A DNA stretch of 52,580 bases, taken from contig NZ_SMKX01000047.1 in the NCBI RefSeq assembly GCF_004349055.1, positions 1 through 52,580 on the forward strand. Reading direction: 5' to 3'. The position numbers were made by a program, and so were the translations under genes. Origin of the DNA: Kribbella antibiotica. Lineage in GTDB: Bacteria; Actinomycetota; Actinomycetes; Propionibacteriales; Kribbellaceae. Positions 41,662 to 51,047 of the stretch are shown one piece after another; the stretch's first letter is position 1; the number at the start of each line of letters is the position of its first letter. The notes under the pieces were generated by a model. That model worked only from the letters and a program-made list of their open reading frames with translations. It was not told the DNA's origin and searched no databases.

Positions 41662-42957
41662 TCAGTTGTTGTCAATGGGTTGCGCGACGCTGACCAGATC
41701 CCGGTTGCGGTCGGCCACGGCGAGGGCCGCGAGCGTGGTGGTGAGCGGTACGGCGGCAATGATTCCGAGGCTGCCGACCAGACCGCGAACGACCTCCATC
41801 GCGACCAATTCGGTCGAGAGAACGTACTGCCCCGGCAGCCCCTGGATCGCGAACGTGATGAGCACCGGCAGCGAAGCACCGGCGTACGCGAGGACCAGCG
41901 TGTTCACGACCGAGGCGACGTGCGTGCGGCCGATCCGGAGACCGGCGCTGATCAGTTCCGCGCGCGACGCGGACGGATTGGCGGCGGACAGCTCCCACAC
42001 CGCGGCCGCCTGCGTGACTGTGACGTCGTCGAGCACACCTAGCGCGCCGATCACCATTCCGGCGACCAGCAGGCCGGTCAGACTGAGATTCGGCGCGAAC
42101 TGCTGGGCCGCCGACGCGCCGTCCGACGCCAGGCCGGTCAGCTGACAGAACTTGGTGAAGAACCACCCCAGTACGACGGTCATCCCGAGCGCGGCAATGG
42201 TTCCGGACAACGCGATCGAGCTCTCGGCGTTGATCCCGTGAGTCAGGAAGAGCGCTATCGCCATGATGACCGTGCCGCCGACAACCGCGACCAGCAGCGG
42301 ATTCGAGCCCTTCAGAATCGCCGGCAGGATGAACTGCGTCAGCATCAGCGCGGTCACGGCGAGCGCGATCAGCGCGGCGAAACCCCGCCAGCGCGACAAC
42401 GCGACGACGGCGAGCGCGAAGATCGCGGCCAGGATCAGCAACGGCTTGGAACGATCATGGTCGACGTACTCGTACCGGTCGGCGATGTCCTTGGCGTCGG
42501 ACTGGACGCCGAGCATGATCGACTGGCCGACCTCGATCGGGATCGGAACCTTGCCCGCCTGCGGCACCTGGACCGGCGCGATCTGGCCCTTGTCCTTGCC
42601 GGTGCTCAGTTTGATCGAGGCGACATCGCACTGATCACGCTTGTCCGGGCAGGGCGCGAGCTTGGTGATCTCGCCGCGCGCCGTCTCGGTCTGGTACGAC
42701 GCCACCTGCACGCCGCCGCCCGGCCACATGACGATCATCGCGATCACCGCGGCCGTGATCAGCGGCGCCAGAACGGCCGCGACCACGATCCGGACCCGCC
42801 GGGCGACGATCGCGTCCTGGTTCACCACCGAGGTATCCACGACGTGATCGCCATGGCCGTGACCATGGCCGTGACCATGGCCTGCTGGCGTTTCTAAGGT
42901 GCGTCGACGGGTTCCGCGGCGCTCGGCGCGGCGGCGCCCCACGGGTCGGCTGCTCAT
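41662..42957 (-). CDS. YibE/F family membrane protein, probably zinc-regulated
   Basis: 431 residues from ATG 42957, supported by AGGGAG 8 bases upstream; TTG 42981 is rejected. The basic N-terminus carries five Gly-His pairs at residues 26-35, then DH, a potential metal-binding strip coded by a 12-bp tandem DNA repeat (42851-42882). One span (VAAVLAPLITAAVIAMIVMW), an external domain with KLAPCPDKRDQCDV, then about seven spans (from LLILAAIFALAVVALSRW) follow. YibE/F proteins have no settled function. The shared promoter region with znuA and its Zur-like boxes point to a role in zinc homeostasis (inference). Confidence 0.82.
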   Translation of the reverse strand: MSSRPVGRRRAERRGTRRRTLETPAGHGHGHGHGHGDHVVDTSVVNQDAIVARRVRIVVAAVLAPLITAAVIAMIVMWPGGGVQVASYQTETARGEITKLAPCPDKRDQCDVASIKLSTGKDKGQIAPVQVPQAGKVPIPIEVGQSIMLGVQSDAKDIADRYEYVDHDRSKPLLILAAIFALAVVALSRWRGFAALIALAVTALMLTQFILPAILKGSNPLLVAVVGGTVIMAIALFLTHGINAESSIALSGTIAALGMTVVLGWFFTKFCQLTGLASDGASAAQQFAPNLSLTGLLVAGMVIGALGVLDDVTVTQAAAVWELSAANPSASRAELISAGLRIGRTHVASVVNTLVLAYAGASLPVLITFAIQGLPGQYVLSTELVAMEVVRGLVGSLGIIAAVPLTTTLAALAVADRNRDLVSVAQPIDNN

Positions 42958-42974
42958 CGGTTGAACTCCCTGTT

Positions 42975-43011
42975 TTGACAATCATCTCCAGTTAAATGAA
43001 AATGATTGTCA
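42975..43011. promoter_or_regulatory. Zur-like boxes and znuA promoter
   Basis: TGAAAATGATTGTCA (42997-43011) differs at one base from the Zur-box form TGAAAATGATTTTCA that I recall for actinomycetes. Its half ATGATTGTCA is repeated in inverted orientation as TGACAATCAT at 42976-42985. A perfect -35 TTGACA (42975-42980), 17-base spacer and weak -10 GAAAAT (42998-43003) point to a transcript beginning near 43010-43011, so zinc-bound Zur would cover the znuA promoter and the adjacent yibE/F promoter. Confidence 0.78.
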
Positions 43012-43958
43012 TGAGATCTAGTGCTCGCGCTGTCGTCGCCGGTGCCGCCGTCCTGGCGGCCGTCGCTCTCGCCGGATGTGGCGGCTCACCCTCCGCCGGT
43101 GGCTCCGGCGGCAAGCTCGACGTTGTTGCTTCGTTCTACCCGCTCGAGTTCATCGCCCGCACAGTGGGGGGTGACGCGGTCAATGTCACCACACTGACCG
43201 CACCCGGCGTGGAACCGCACGACCTCGAACTGACACCGAAGCAGGTCGGCCAGATCGCCGCAGCGAAACTGGTCGTCTACGAGAAGAGCCTGCAGCCGGC
43301 CGTCGACGAGGCCGTCGAGCAGAACGCGAAGGACGCCGGGTTCGACGTCGCCCCGGCCGGTCAGCTCGAGGCCACCGGCGCCGACTTCGAGGAGCACGAG
43401 GAGGGCGAGGTCAAGCCCGCCGCGCACAACGAGAAGGCCCTCGACCCGCACTTCTGGCTGGACCCGATCCGGTACGCCGCGGTCGTGAACGCGGTCACCG
43501 ACAAGCTGGCCACGGCCGACAGTGCCAACGCGGACGGTTACAAGGCCCGCGCCAAGACGCTGCTCGACGAGGTCGGCAAGCTGGACGGTGAATACAAGAC
43601 CGGGCTGGCGAACTGCAAATTGAAGACGTTCGTGACGAGCCACGAGGCGTTTGCCTACCTCGCGAAGCGGTACGGTCTGACGATGGTCGGCATCGCCGGG
43701 TTCACCCCGGATGCCGAGCCGACCCCGACCCGCATCGAGGAGGTGCAGAAGATCGTGAAGAACCAGCACGTCACCACGATCTTCTACGAGGAGCTGGTCA
43801 GCCCGAAGGTGGCCGAGACGATCGCCCGCGACGTCGGCGTCAAGACCGCCGTCCTGAGCCCGATCGAGGGCCTTTCGGACGCCAACTCGCAAGAGACCTA
43901 CCTGAGCCTGATGCGGGAGAACCTCCAAGAACTCCGGAAGGCGAACTCCTGCGCGTGA
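43011..43958 (+). CDS. znuA: Zinc ABC transporter substrate-binding lipoprotein
   Basis: 315 residues from ATG 43011 (MRSSARAVVAGAAVLA). The in-frame ATG 42996 lies inside the -10/Zur box, and no Shine-Dalgarno precedes either start, so a leaderless start at 43011 is preferred. Lipobox LAGC. Metal-site His/Asp/Glu regions are visible: VEPHDLEL, LDPHFWLDP, TSHEAFAYLAKRYG, and FYEELVSPKVAETIARD. The usual His-rich loop is replaced by an acidic one (EEHEEGEVK). It captures Zn(II) outside the membrane; the cluster A-I SBP call is firm, and the zinc preference rests on its partners. Confidence 0.88.
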   Translation: MRSSARAVVAGAAVLAAVALAGCGGSPSAGGSGGKLDVVASFYPLEFIARTVGGDAVNVTTLTAPGVEPHDLELTPKQVGQIAAAKLVVYEKSLQPAVDEAVEQNAKDAGFDVAPAGQLEATGADFEEHEEGEVKPAAHNEKALDPHFWLDPIRYAAVVNAVTDKLATADSANADGYKARAKTLLDEVGKLDGEYKTGLANCKLKTFVTSHEAFAYLAKRYGLTMVGIAGFTPDAEPTPTRIEEVQKIVKNQHVTTIFYEELVSPKVAETIARDVGVKTAVLSPIEGLSDANSQETYLSLMRENLQELRKANSCA

Positions 43959-44743
43959 CACCCACAGTGTCTACCCCCATTGGCGCGGAACCAGACACCG
44001 CCGCGAAAGCCGTCCAGGTCACCGATCTCTCGGTCGACCTGGGCGGTCGTCTCGTCTTGCGGGGCGTCGATCTCCAGATCCGCCAGGGCGAGGTGGTCGC
44101 CGTACTGGGGACCAACGGTTCTGGCAAGTCCACGCTGATCAAGACCATCGTCGGGCTGCTTCCGGCGGCTCGGGGTGAGGTCCAGCTGTTCGGTACGCCG
44201 GTCCCTCGCTTCCGAGCGTGGAAGCGGATCGGTTACGTACCGCAGCGGATCACCGCAGCGGGCGGCGTACCGGCGACTGTGTATGAGGTGGTGTCGTCCG
44301 GGCTGTTGTCGCGGCGGCGTCTTTTCGCGCCACTCGGTGCAGCCGGCAAGGCGGCGATCGAGGACGCGCTGCGAGTCGTGGACATGGCCGACCGGCGCAA
44401 GGACGCGGTTGCCGAGCTCTCCGGTGGTCAGCAGCAACGGGTGCTCATTGCGCGTGCTCTGGTCTCGGATCCGGAGTTGCTGATCCTCGACGAGCCGACG
44501 GCCGGGGTCGACCTGGCCAGTCAGCAGATCTTCGCCGACGCGATCCGGGAGCGGGTCCAGCGCGGTACCACCGTGGTCATGGTCAGCCACGACCTCGGTC
44601 CGATGGACGCCCTGATCGACCGCTCGGTCATCCTGCGCCGCGGCCGGATCGTGTACGACGGTCCCCCGCACGCCTCGCAGACCAACGCGCACGTCCACCA
44701 TTCCCACGACGCTCGCAACGACTCGGGGTGGCTCACCTCATGA
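43955..44743 (+). CDS. znuC: Zinc ABC transporter ATPase
   Basis: 262 residues; GTG start overlaps the znuA stop (GTGA). Walker A GTNGSGKST, signature LSGGQQQRVLIARAL, Walker B LLILDEPTAGVD, switch His in VMVSHDLGPMD. The C-terminal tail has a small His cluster (NAHVHHSHDARND). It powers the ZnuB permease on the inner face of the membrane. Confidence 0.9.
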   Translation: MTPTVSTPIGAEPDTAAKAVQVTDLSVDLGGRLVLRGVDLQIRQGEVVAVLGTNGSGKSTLIKTIVGLLPAARGEVQLFGTPVPRFRAWKRIGYVPQRITAAGGVPATVYEVVSSGLLSRRRLFAPLGAAGKAAIEDALRVVDMADRRKDAVAELSGGQQQRVLIARALVSDPELLILDEPTAGVDLASQQIFADAIRERVQRGTTVVMVSHDLGPMDALIDRSVILRRGRIVYDGPPHASQTNAHVHHSHDARNDSGWLTS

Positions 44744-45744
44744 CGATGTTCCAGTTGGAGTTCATGCAGCGCGCGCTGATCGCGGGCCTGCTGACCGGTC
44801 TGTCCGCACCGGCCATCGGGACCTACCTCGTGCAGCGACGGCTGTCGCTGATGGGTGATGGCATCGGCCACATCGCGATCACTGGTGTCGCCCTCGGTCT
44901 CCTCACCGGTACTGAGCCCGTCTTCACCGCGATCATCGTGTCGATCGCCGGAGCGACCGCTATCGAGTTCGTCCGCGCCCGCGGCAAGGCAAGTGGTGAT
45001 GTAGCGCTCGCACTGCTCTTCTACGGCGGTATCGCCGGCGGTGTGCTGCTGATCGGCCTAGCGGGTCAAGGCGCGGCCACACTGAACACCTATCTGTTCG
45101 GCTCACTCACCACCGTCTCCTCCAGCGACCTGTACGTCGTAGTCGGGCTGGCCGTAACTGTCCTGGTGATCGCGATCGGCCTAGGCCCGCAGCTGTTCGC
45201 GGTGTGTCAGGACGAGGAGTTCGCCCGCGTGACCGGGCTGCGGGTTCAGCTGCTCAACCTGCTCATCGCAGTGATGGCCGCGGTGACTGTGACCGTCGCA
45301 ATGCGGACTGTCGGTCTGCTGCTGGTCAGTGCGTTGATGGTGGTTCCGGTGGCGACTGCACAGCAGGTCACTCGGTCCTTCCGCAGTACTTTCGTTACTG
45401 CGTGTGCGATTGGTGTGACCGCGTGTCTGGCGGGCATCATCACGTCGTACAACGCGAACGTCGCTCCGGGCGCAACCATCGTCGTGCTGGCACTGGCCGG
45501 GTTCGTGGTGGCCGCGACTGTCGGGACGCTGCTGCGGCGGCGGGCCGGCCGGAGCGCTCCACTCGACGACGAGGAGCCGGAGGTCGGCGTACCGGGTCCG
45601 GCGCCGCATGTGGTCAGCGCCGGGCACCCGCACGCGCACGGCGAGGAATGCAGTCACAAGAAGGTCGACCACGGCGATCACGTCGACTACGTGCACGACG
45701 GACATCTGCACGCACGACATGGGGATCACTGGGATGAACACTGA
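44740..45744 (+). CDS. znuB: Zinc ABC transporter permease with His-rich cytosolic tail
   Basis: 334 residues from ATG 44740, overlapping the znuC stop (ATGA). FecCD/ZnuB-type permease with eight or so membrane spans (first after MTMFQLEFMQRALIAG; later TLNTYLFGSLTTVSSSDLYV is a typical loop). The last ~45 residues are polar, starting HVVSAGHPHAHGEECSHKK and continuing through DHGDHVDYVHDGHLHARH, with about a dozen His plus one Cys, a likely zinc-storage or sensing tail. The gene's last 11 bases overlap a possible upstream start of zur. Confidence 0.88.
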   Translation: MTMFQLEFMQRALIAGLLTGLSAPAIGTYLVQRRLSLMGDGIGHIAITGVALGLLTGTEPVFTAIIVSIAGATAIEFVRARGKASGDVALALLFYGGIAGGVLLIGLAGQGAATLNTYLFGSLTTVSSSDLYVVVGLAVTVLVIAIGLGPQLFAVCQDEEFARVTGLRVQLLNLLIAVMAAVTVTVAMRTVGLLLVSALMVVPVATAQQVTRSFRSTFVTACAIGVTACLAGIITSYNANVAPGATIVVLALAGFVVAATVGTLLRRRAGRSAPLDDEEPEVGVPGPAPHVVSAGHPHAHGEECSHKKVDHGDHVDYVHDGHLHARHGDHWDEH

Positions 45745-45808
45745 TTTGCTGGGTTCTGAGACAATTGCTGGCGTTGCCGCGGAAAAGCCGGTGAGGACAG
45801 GAGGAACG

Positions 45809-46204
45809 GTGGCTATCGGAACACGCTCGACCCGTCAGCGCGCAGCGGTCGCATTGGCGCTGGACACGCTGGACGACTTCCGGACTGCGCAGGAGATCCA
45901 CGCACAGCTCCGCACGTCCGGGGAGGCCGTCGGGCTCACCACCGTCTACCGGACACTGCAGGCACTGGCCGATTCCCGCGAGGTCGACGTGCTGCGCACG
46001 GCCGACGGCGAGACGGCGTACCGGCGTTGTTCGAAGGGGCACCACCACCACCTGGTCTGCCGCAACTGCGGGCGGACGGTGGAGGTCGAGGGGCCGGCCG
46101 TCGAACGCTGGGCGGACAAGGTCGCGGCCGAGCACGGGTACGCCGACATCAGCCACACGCTGGAGATCTTCGGTACCTGCTCGGACTGCCAGAAGCTCAG
46201 CTAG
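45809..46204 (+). CDS. zur: Zinc uptake regulator Zur (Fur family)
   Basis: 131 residues from GTG 45809, chosen for the AGGAGG 4 bases upstream; ATG 45734 would add 25 residues and overlap znuB. Winged HTH (TRQRAAVALALDTLDDFRTA and VGLTTVYRTLQALADSREVD), the dimer-domain metal site with HHHHLVCRNC, and a second C-x2-C near the end (GTCSDCQKLS) that holds structural zinc. With zinc bound it represses znuABC and probably yibE/F and itself. Confidence 0.9.
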   Translation: MAIGTRSTRQRAAVALALDTLDDFRTAQEIHAQLRTSGEAVGLTTVYRTLQALADSREVDVLRTADGETAYRRCSKGHHHHLVCRNCGRTVEVEGPAVERWADKVAAEHGYADISHTLEIFGTCSDCQKLS

Positions 46205-46220
46205 GTATACTGATCGTAGT

Positions 46221-46258
46221 AAGCCTTCCGTACCGGATCATTCCGGCGGGAGGCTTTT
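46221..46258 (+). terminator. Rho-independent terminator after zur
   Basis: AAGCCTTCCG (46221-46230) pairs with CGGGAGGCTT (46247-46256) with one G-U, around an inner stem CCGGA-TCAT-TCCGG, followed by TTCT. It starts 17 bases after the zur stop and would end the znu-zur transcript before the GNAT gene. Confidence 0.8.
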
Positions 46259-46286
46259 CTGCGTTCCGATCCTTCTGAGGAGAGCA

Positions 46287-46781
46287 ATGACTGACCTGGT
46301 AGTGCGTCGATTCGACGCGGACGATCGCGTGGTGATGGAGCGGCTGTATCTGATGTTCCGGCACGACCTGTCGGAGTTCCAGGGACAGTTGCCGCAGGCG
46401 GACGGCAGCTATCGGAGTGACTGGCTGGAGTCGGCGCTGACCGGGGATCCGGAGTGGGCGGGGTACATCTTCCACAGCGGTGAGCATCCGGTGGGGTACT
46501 GCTTGATGCGGGCGCTGCAGCAGCCGGTGCGGGTGCTGAACAGCTTCTTCATCGTGCGGCCGATGCGCCGCGGCGGGCACGGACTACGCGCGGTCCAGGA
46601 GGTGCTTTCGCACCATCCTGGTCCGTGTGAGGTTGCGTTCCAGGACAACAACTCGACTGCCGTGAGCTTCTGGAAACGGGTCGGGGCCGCGATGTCCGGC
46701 GACGACTGGACGCTTGAGCACCGGCCCATCAAGGGTCGGCCCGACGCACCGCCGGACACCTGGATCTCTTTTACCGTCTAA
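46287..46781 (+). CDS. GNAT-family N-acetyltransferase
   Basis: 164 residues; GAGGAGA 3 bases before the ATG is a strong ribosome site. GNAT fold: [21 protein letters not shown] is the acetyl-CoA-binding R/Q-x2-G-x-G/A region, and [18 protein letters not shown] is the usual C-terminal helix. The substrate is unknown. The stop overlaps the convergent mscR stop by four bases. Confidence 0.83.
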   Translation: MTDLVVRRFDADDRVVMERLYLMFRHDLSEFQGQLPQADGSYRSDWLESALTGDPEWAGYIFHSGEHPVGYCLMRALQQPVRVLNSFFIVRPMRRGGHGLRAVQEVLSHHPGPCEVAFQDNNSTAVSFWKRVGAAMSGDDWTLEHRPIKGRPDAPPDTWISFTV

Positions 46782-47872
46782 AAAACGACGACCGATCGCA
46801 GTACGTCGCCGTGGTGCATCTTGGTGAACGCGGCCTCCACGTCCTCCAGTGCGATCGTCTCGGAGACGAAACGGTCGAGCGGTAGGCGACCCTGCAGGTG
46901 GAGGTCGATCAGCAGCGGGAAATCGCGGCTCGGCAGACAGTCGCCGTACCAGCTGGACTTGAGGGAACCGCCGCGGCCGAAGACGTCGAGCAGGGGGATG
47001 TCGAGGGTCAGGTCCGGAGTCGGTACGCCGACCAGGACGACCGTGCCGGCCAGATCGCGACCGTAGAAGGCCTGCTTCCAGGTCTCGGGGCGGCCGACCG
47101 CGTCGATCACGACGTCGGCGCCGAATCCGCCGGTCAGCTCCTGGATCGCCTCGACGACACCGTCGTGATCGAGTCCCTTGGAGTTGATCGTGTGGGTCGC
47201 CCCGAGCTCCTGGGCGGTGGTCAATTTGCGCTCGTCGAGGTCGATCGCGATCACCTTCGCTGCCCCGGCCAAGCGCGCACCGACGACGGCCGCCGTACCG
47301 ACGCCGCCGGAACCGATCACGGCAACGGTGTCACCGCGGCCGACGTTCCCAGTGTTGATGGCGGCACCGAGGCCGGCCATCACGCCGCAGCCGAGCAAGC
47401 CGGCGACCTCGGCCTTGGCAGCCGGGTCCACCTTGGTGCATTGACCGGCCGCGACCAGGGTCTTCTCGGCGAACGCGCCGATGCCAAGCGCGGGGCTCAG
47501 CTCGGTGCCGTCCTGCAGCGTCATCTTCTGCTTGGCGTTGTGGGTGTTGAAGCAGTACCAGGGGCGACCTCGCAGGCAGGCACGGCAGTTGCCACAGACC
47601 GCCCGCCAGTTCAGTACGACGAAGTCGCCCGGCTGCACGTCGGTGACGCCGTCGCCGACGCTCTCCACGATCCCCGCCGCTTCATGCCCAAGCAGGAAGG
47701 GAAAATCGTCGTTGATGCCACCCTCGCGGTAGTGCAGGTCGGTATGGCAGACCCCGCACGCCTGGATCTGCACCACGGCCTCGCCCGGACCGGGATCCGG
47801 GATGTTGATCTGCTCGATCGTCACCGGAGCACCCTTGGCCGTCGCCACCACACCACGCACTGTCTGTCCCAT
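46778..47872 (-). CDS. mscR: S-(hydroxymethyl)mycothiol dehydrogenase
   Basis: 364 residues, zinc-type class III alcohol dehydrogenase. Catalytic zinc residues in [15 protein letters not shown] and LLGHEAAG; structural zinc in [18 protein letters not shown]-binding [20 protein letters not shown]. With mycothiol it oxidises formaldehyde as its spontaneous adduct, and may reduce S-nitrosomycothiol; this marks the host as an actinomycete. No mycothiol hydrolase gene sits beside it. Divergent from the ABC-2 exporter genes. Confidence 0.9.
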   Translation of the reverse strand: MGQTVRGVVATAKGAPVTIEQINIPDPGPGEAVVQIQACGVCHTDLHYREGGINDDFPFLLGHEAAGIVESVGDGVTDVQPGDFVVLNWRAVCGNCRACLRGRPWYCFNTHNAKQKMTLQDGTELSPALGIGAFAEKTLVAAGQCTKVDPAAKAEVAGLLGCGVMAGLGAAINTGNVGRGDTVAVIGSGGVGTAAVVGARLAGAAKVIAIDLDERKLTTAQELGATHTINSKGLDHDGVVEAIQELTGGFGADVVIDAVGRPETWKQAFYGRDLAGTVVLVGVPTPDLTLDIPLLDVFGRGGSLKSSWYGDCLPSRDFPLLIDLHLQGRLPLDRFVSETIALEDVEAAFTKMHHGDVLRSVVVF

Positions 47873-48016
47873 GACCCCGACGCTAACCGTCCGACCCCGC
47901 TCCCGTCAGCACCTGCGGGCGTGGCGGATTTTCCCCGCGGTGTCCACCGGTCGGGGGACAGGGAGTCCGCCGGGTGACGCTCCCTGGGGAGGTGTGCTGG
48001 GCGCGAAAGTTGAGGC

Positions 48017-48898
48017 ATGGAGACAGACAAGGCTGTGAGGGTCCGGGGCCTGGTGAAGCGGTACCCGGACAAGGTGGCGGTGGCGGGTGTCGATCTGGAC
48101 ATCAACCGGGGCGAGGTGTTCGCGCTGCTGGGGCCGAACGGGGCCGGCAAGACGACGACCGTGGAGATCCTGGAGGGGTATCGCCACGCCGACGAGGGCC
48201 AGATCGACGTACTGGGCAGTGACCCGGCTCGCGGGGACCGCCAGTGGCGGGCGCGGATCGGGATCGTGGCGCAGTCGTCGCGGGACGAGGCCGAGCTGAC
48301 CGTGGCCGAGTTGGTCCACCACTTCGCCGGGTACTACCCGTCGCCGCGTGACCCGGAGGAGGTGATCGCTGCGGTCGGACTGGAGGAGAAGCGCAAGACG
48401 CGGACCCGGAAGCTGTCCGGCGGTCAGCGCCGCCGGCTCGACGTCGCGCTCGGCGTGATCGGGAACCCGGAACTGCTGTTCCTGGACGAGCCGACCACCG
48501 GCTTCGACCCCGAGGCGCGGCGGCAGTTCTGGACGCTGATCCGGAACCTGCGCACCGAGGGCACCACGATCCTGCTGACCACTCACTACCTGGACGAGGC
48601 CGAAGAACTGGCCGACCGGGTCGGTGTCATCGCCGACGGGAAGATGATCGAGGTCGCGACGCCGGACACGCTCGGCGGCCGTGGCGCCCGAACCGCCCGC
48701 GTCTCCTGGCTGGCCGCAGACGGCCTGCAGGAGATTCGCACCGACACCCCGACCGCCGAGGTCACGCGACTACTCGCGCAGTACGGCGGTGAAGTACCGG
48801 AGCTGCAGGTCCGCCGACCCAGCCTGGAAGACGTCTACCTCGAACTGATCGGCAAGGCTTCCGTAGCCGGAGCCGAGCTGGAAGGAGCAGTCCGATGA
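48017..48898 (+). CDS. ABC-2 type exporter ATPase (DrrA-like)
   Basis: 293 residues. Walker A GPNGAGKTT, signature KLSGGQRRRLDVAL, Walker B LLFLDEPTTGFD, switch His in LLTTHYLDEAEEL. The C-terminal ~70 residues form the DrrA-type extension. It overlaps the permease gene by four bases (ATGA). The Q-loop region AQSSRDEAELTV is normal. Likely exports a drug, lipid or toxin with its partner. Confidence 0.9.
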   Translation: METDKAVRVRGLVKRYPDKVAVAGVDLDINRGEVFALLGPNGAGKTTTVEILEGYRHADEGQIDVLGSDPARGDRQWRARIGIVAQSSRDEAELTVAELVHHFAGYYPSPRDPEEVIAAVGLEEKRKTRTRKLSGGQRRRLDVALGVIGNPELLFLDEPTTGFDPEARRQFWTLIRNLRTEGTTILLTTHYLDEAEELADRVGVIADGKMIEVATPDTLGGRGARTARVSWLAADGLQEIRTDTPTAEVTRLLAQYGGEVPELQVRRPSLEDVYLELIGKASVAGAELEGAVR

Positions 48899-49710
48899 GC
48901 ACACTCCACGTTTTGCCCTCGACCTTCAAGGTCGGGCTGTCCCGGACCAAGCTCGAGGTCAAGGAGTTCTTCCGCGAGCGCGAGCAGCTGATCTTCACCT
49001 TCTTCTTCCCGATCGTCTTCCTGGCCATCTTCTCGGCCGTCTTCGGCGGTACGACGTTCGGCGGTGGGGTCACCGCAGCCACCTACTTCACCCCTGGAAT
49101 GATTGCCTCCGGCATCTTCTTGTCCAGCTTCCAGTCGCTGTCCATCTCGATCGCGATCGAGCGTGACCAGGACGTCCTGAAGCGGCTCCGCGGTACGCCG
49201 ATGTCGCCGCAGTCGTACTTCGCCGGGAAGATCGGGCTGGTCCTGACGACCTCGATCATGCAGTTCGCGCTGCTGTTGCTGGTGGCCGGTCTACTGCTCG
49301 ACGTCACCATCCCGACCGAGCCGGAGAAGTGGCTGCGGTTCGTGTGGATCTTCATCCTCGGTACGGCGTCCGGCTCCGTGCTCGGGATCGCGTTCTCCGT
49401 CGTACCGAAGTCCGGCAAGGCAGCGTCCGCGGTCGTCACGCCGGTAGTCCTGCTACTGCAGTTCATGTCCGGGGTGTACTTCGTCTACAGCGACCTGCCG
49501 GGCTGGATGCAATCGATCGCATCGGTCTTCCCGCTGAAGTGGCTGGCCCAGGGCATGCGGTCGGTGTTCCTGCCCGACGACTTCCGGTTCACCGAGCCGG
49601 GCGGCACCTGGCAGCTCGGGACCGGGGCGATCGTGCTGAGCCTCTGGCTCGTCGTCGGACTCGTCATCGCCCAGCGGGTGTTCCGCTGGACCCGCCGGGA
49701 CGCCGGCTGA
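48895..49710 (+). CDS. ABC-2 type permease (DrrB-like)
   Basis: 271 residues, six predicted spans (first FTFFFPIVFLAIFSAVFGG). The pattern DQDVLKRLRGTPMSPQSYF is typical of ABC-2 permeases. It joins the ATPase encoded just before it, forming an exporter; the downstream two-component genes probably regulate it, as in many actinomycete drug exporters. Confidence 0.88.
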   Translation: MSTLHVLPSTFKVGLSRTKLEVKEFFREREQLIFTFFFPIVFLAIFSAVFGGTTFGGGVTAATYFTPGMIASGIFLSSFQSLSISIAIERDQDVLKRLRGTPMSPQSYFAGKIGLVLTTSIMQFALLLLVAGLLLDVTIPTEPEKWLRFVWIFILGTASGSVLGIAFSVVPKSGKAASAVVTPVVLLLQFMSGVYFVYSDLPGWMQSIASVFPLKWLAQGMRSVFLPDDFRFTEPGGTWQLGTGAIVLSLWLVVGLVIAQRVFRWTRRDAG

Positions 49711-49715
49711 TCCCC

Positions 49716-51047
49716 ATGCCCACCGATCAGGCCCGCTCCGATAAAGCACTGCCCGGTACGGCGCCGGCCCGCGCGGCTGAGCGCCGTACCGGAGGTGTTT
49801 CTCGCACCTGGGTCCTGGTGTGGAGGAAGATGGTCGCCATGGAGGCGACACGCACACGGGCGGACCGAGTGGTCGGTGACCGGATCCTGCTCGGATGGAA
49901 CATCGTGTTCTGGGTCATCCTCGCGATGAGCGTGGCGGTTTCGTTCACCGAGCCGTTGAGCCTCCTGCAGCGCGGGCTTGCAGTTGGCGCGGCGGCCCTG
50001 CTCGGTACGACGTACCTGTTCGTGGGAATGCCGGCCATCCAGTCCCGCCGGTGGATTCCGTCGGTGGTGTTCCGGGTGGTGCTGATCGGGTGCCTGATGG
50101 TACTCGTCGGGCTGAGTCCGGCGTCGGTGTTCATGATGTTCATCGCCTCGGCGCAGGTCTGGTTGCTGGCGCGGGATCTGCGGGACGGCATCGGGTTCAG
50201 CCTGGCGCTGGTGATCGGGTGCGGGACCGCGCAACTGTGGGGTGCCGGCTGGGGCTGGGACCCGTTCTGGTCGATCCTGCCGTGGATGGTCGTCAGCCTG
50301 ATCGTGAGCCTGCTGTTCGGGATCTGGATCGAGCGAGTGATCGCGCAGAGCCAGCAGCGGGCGGAGCTGATCGAGGAGCTGCACGCGGCCCGCGACGAGC
50401 TCGCCGAGGCACACCACAGCGCCGGTGTGATGGCTGAGCGGGAGCGGATGGCGCGGGAGATCCACGACACGCTCGCGCAAGGGATGACGAGCATCGTGAT
50501 GCTGTCGCAGACCGGTGCCGCCGAGTTGGCCCGTGGTAGTGACAGCGTGGCGGACCGATTCGCGCAGATCGAGGCCACGGCTCGGGAGAACCTTGCCGAG
50601 GCCCGTGCGCTGGTTGCTGCGTTCACTCCGGTGGCGTTGTCAGAGGCAACCTTGACCGAGGTACTGCGGCGGCAGGGCGAGCGCTTTGCCGCCGAGACCG
50701 GTATTGACGTTCAGGTGTCGTTGGATCTGGACGAGTCGGAGGTTGTTGCGCTTCCGCAGTCCCAGCAGGTCGTGCTGCTACGGGCGGCGCAGGAGGCGTT
50801 GGCCAATGTGCGGAAGCACGCACGCGCCACGTCTGTACTGATCACGCTCGGGTTGTCGGCCGGGCGGGTGTTGATCGAGATCCGCGATGACGGGTCCGGG
50901 TTTGCGCCGGATACTCCGTCGGCCGGGTTCGGACTGGCCGCGATGCGCGGGCGGGTCGAGGAATCCGGTGGCAGCGTGCAGGTCGACAGTGCGCCGGGGC
51001 GGGGCACCGTCGTACAGGTACTTATTCCTACTCAGGAGAGCATGTGA
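49716..51047 (+). CDS. Membrane sensor histidine kinase (DesK/NarX-like, HisKA_3)
   Basis: 443 residues from ATG 49716; ATG 49830 (405 residues) has GGAGG closer upstream and is a real alternative. About five membrane segments (from ILLGWNIVFWVILAMSVAVS) lie between residues ~55 and 205, then a coiled coil (QQRAELIEELHAARDELAEA). The phosphorylated His is in MAREIHDTLAQGMTSIV; the ATPase part has the N box in ALANVRKHARAT and G box in DDGSGFAPDTPSAGFGL. It sits after the exporter and overlaps the regulator gene. Confidence 0.86.
   Translation: MPTDQARSDKALPGTAPARAAERRTGGVSRTWVLVWRKMVAMEATRTRADRVVGDRILLGWNIVFWVILAMSVAVSFTEPLSLLQRGLAVGAAALLGTTYLFVGMPAIQSRRWIPSVVFRVVLIGCLMVLVGLSPASVFMMFIASAQVWLLARDLRDGIGFSLALVIGCGTAQLWGAGWGWDPFWSILPWMVVSLIVSLLFGIWIERVIAQSQQRAELIEELHAARDELAEAHHSAGVMAERERMAREIHDTLAQGMTSIVMLSQTGAAELARGSDSVADRFAQIEATARENLAEARALVAAFTPVALSEATLTEVLRRQGERFAAETGIDVQVSLDLDESEVVALPQSQQVVLLRAAQEALANVRKHARATSVLITLGLSAGRVLIEIRDDGSGFAPDTPSAGFGLAAMRGRVEESGGSVQVDSAPGRGTVVQVLIPTQESM

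Noticed and set aside
41556..41879. 107-codon minus-strand frame upstream of the EboE-like gene
   Set aside because: Overlaps the end of yibE/F in another frame, has a Ser/Arg-rich shadow composition and no ribosome site.
46206..46211. TATACT as a -10 box for the GNAT gene
   Set aside because: No matching -35 at the right distance, and the resulting transcript would begin at the terminator hairpin.
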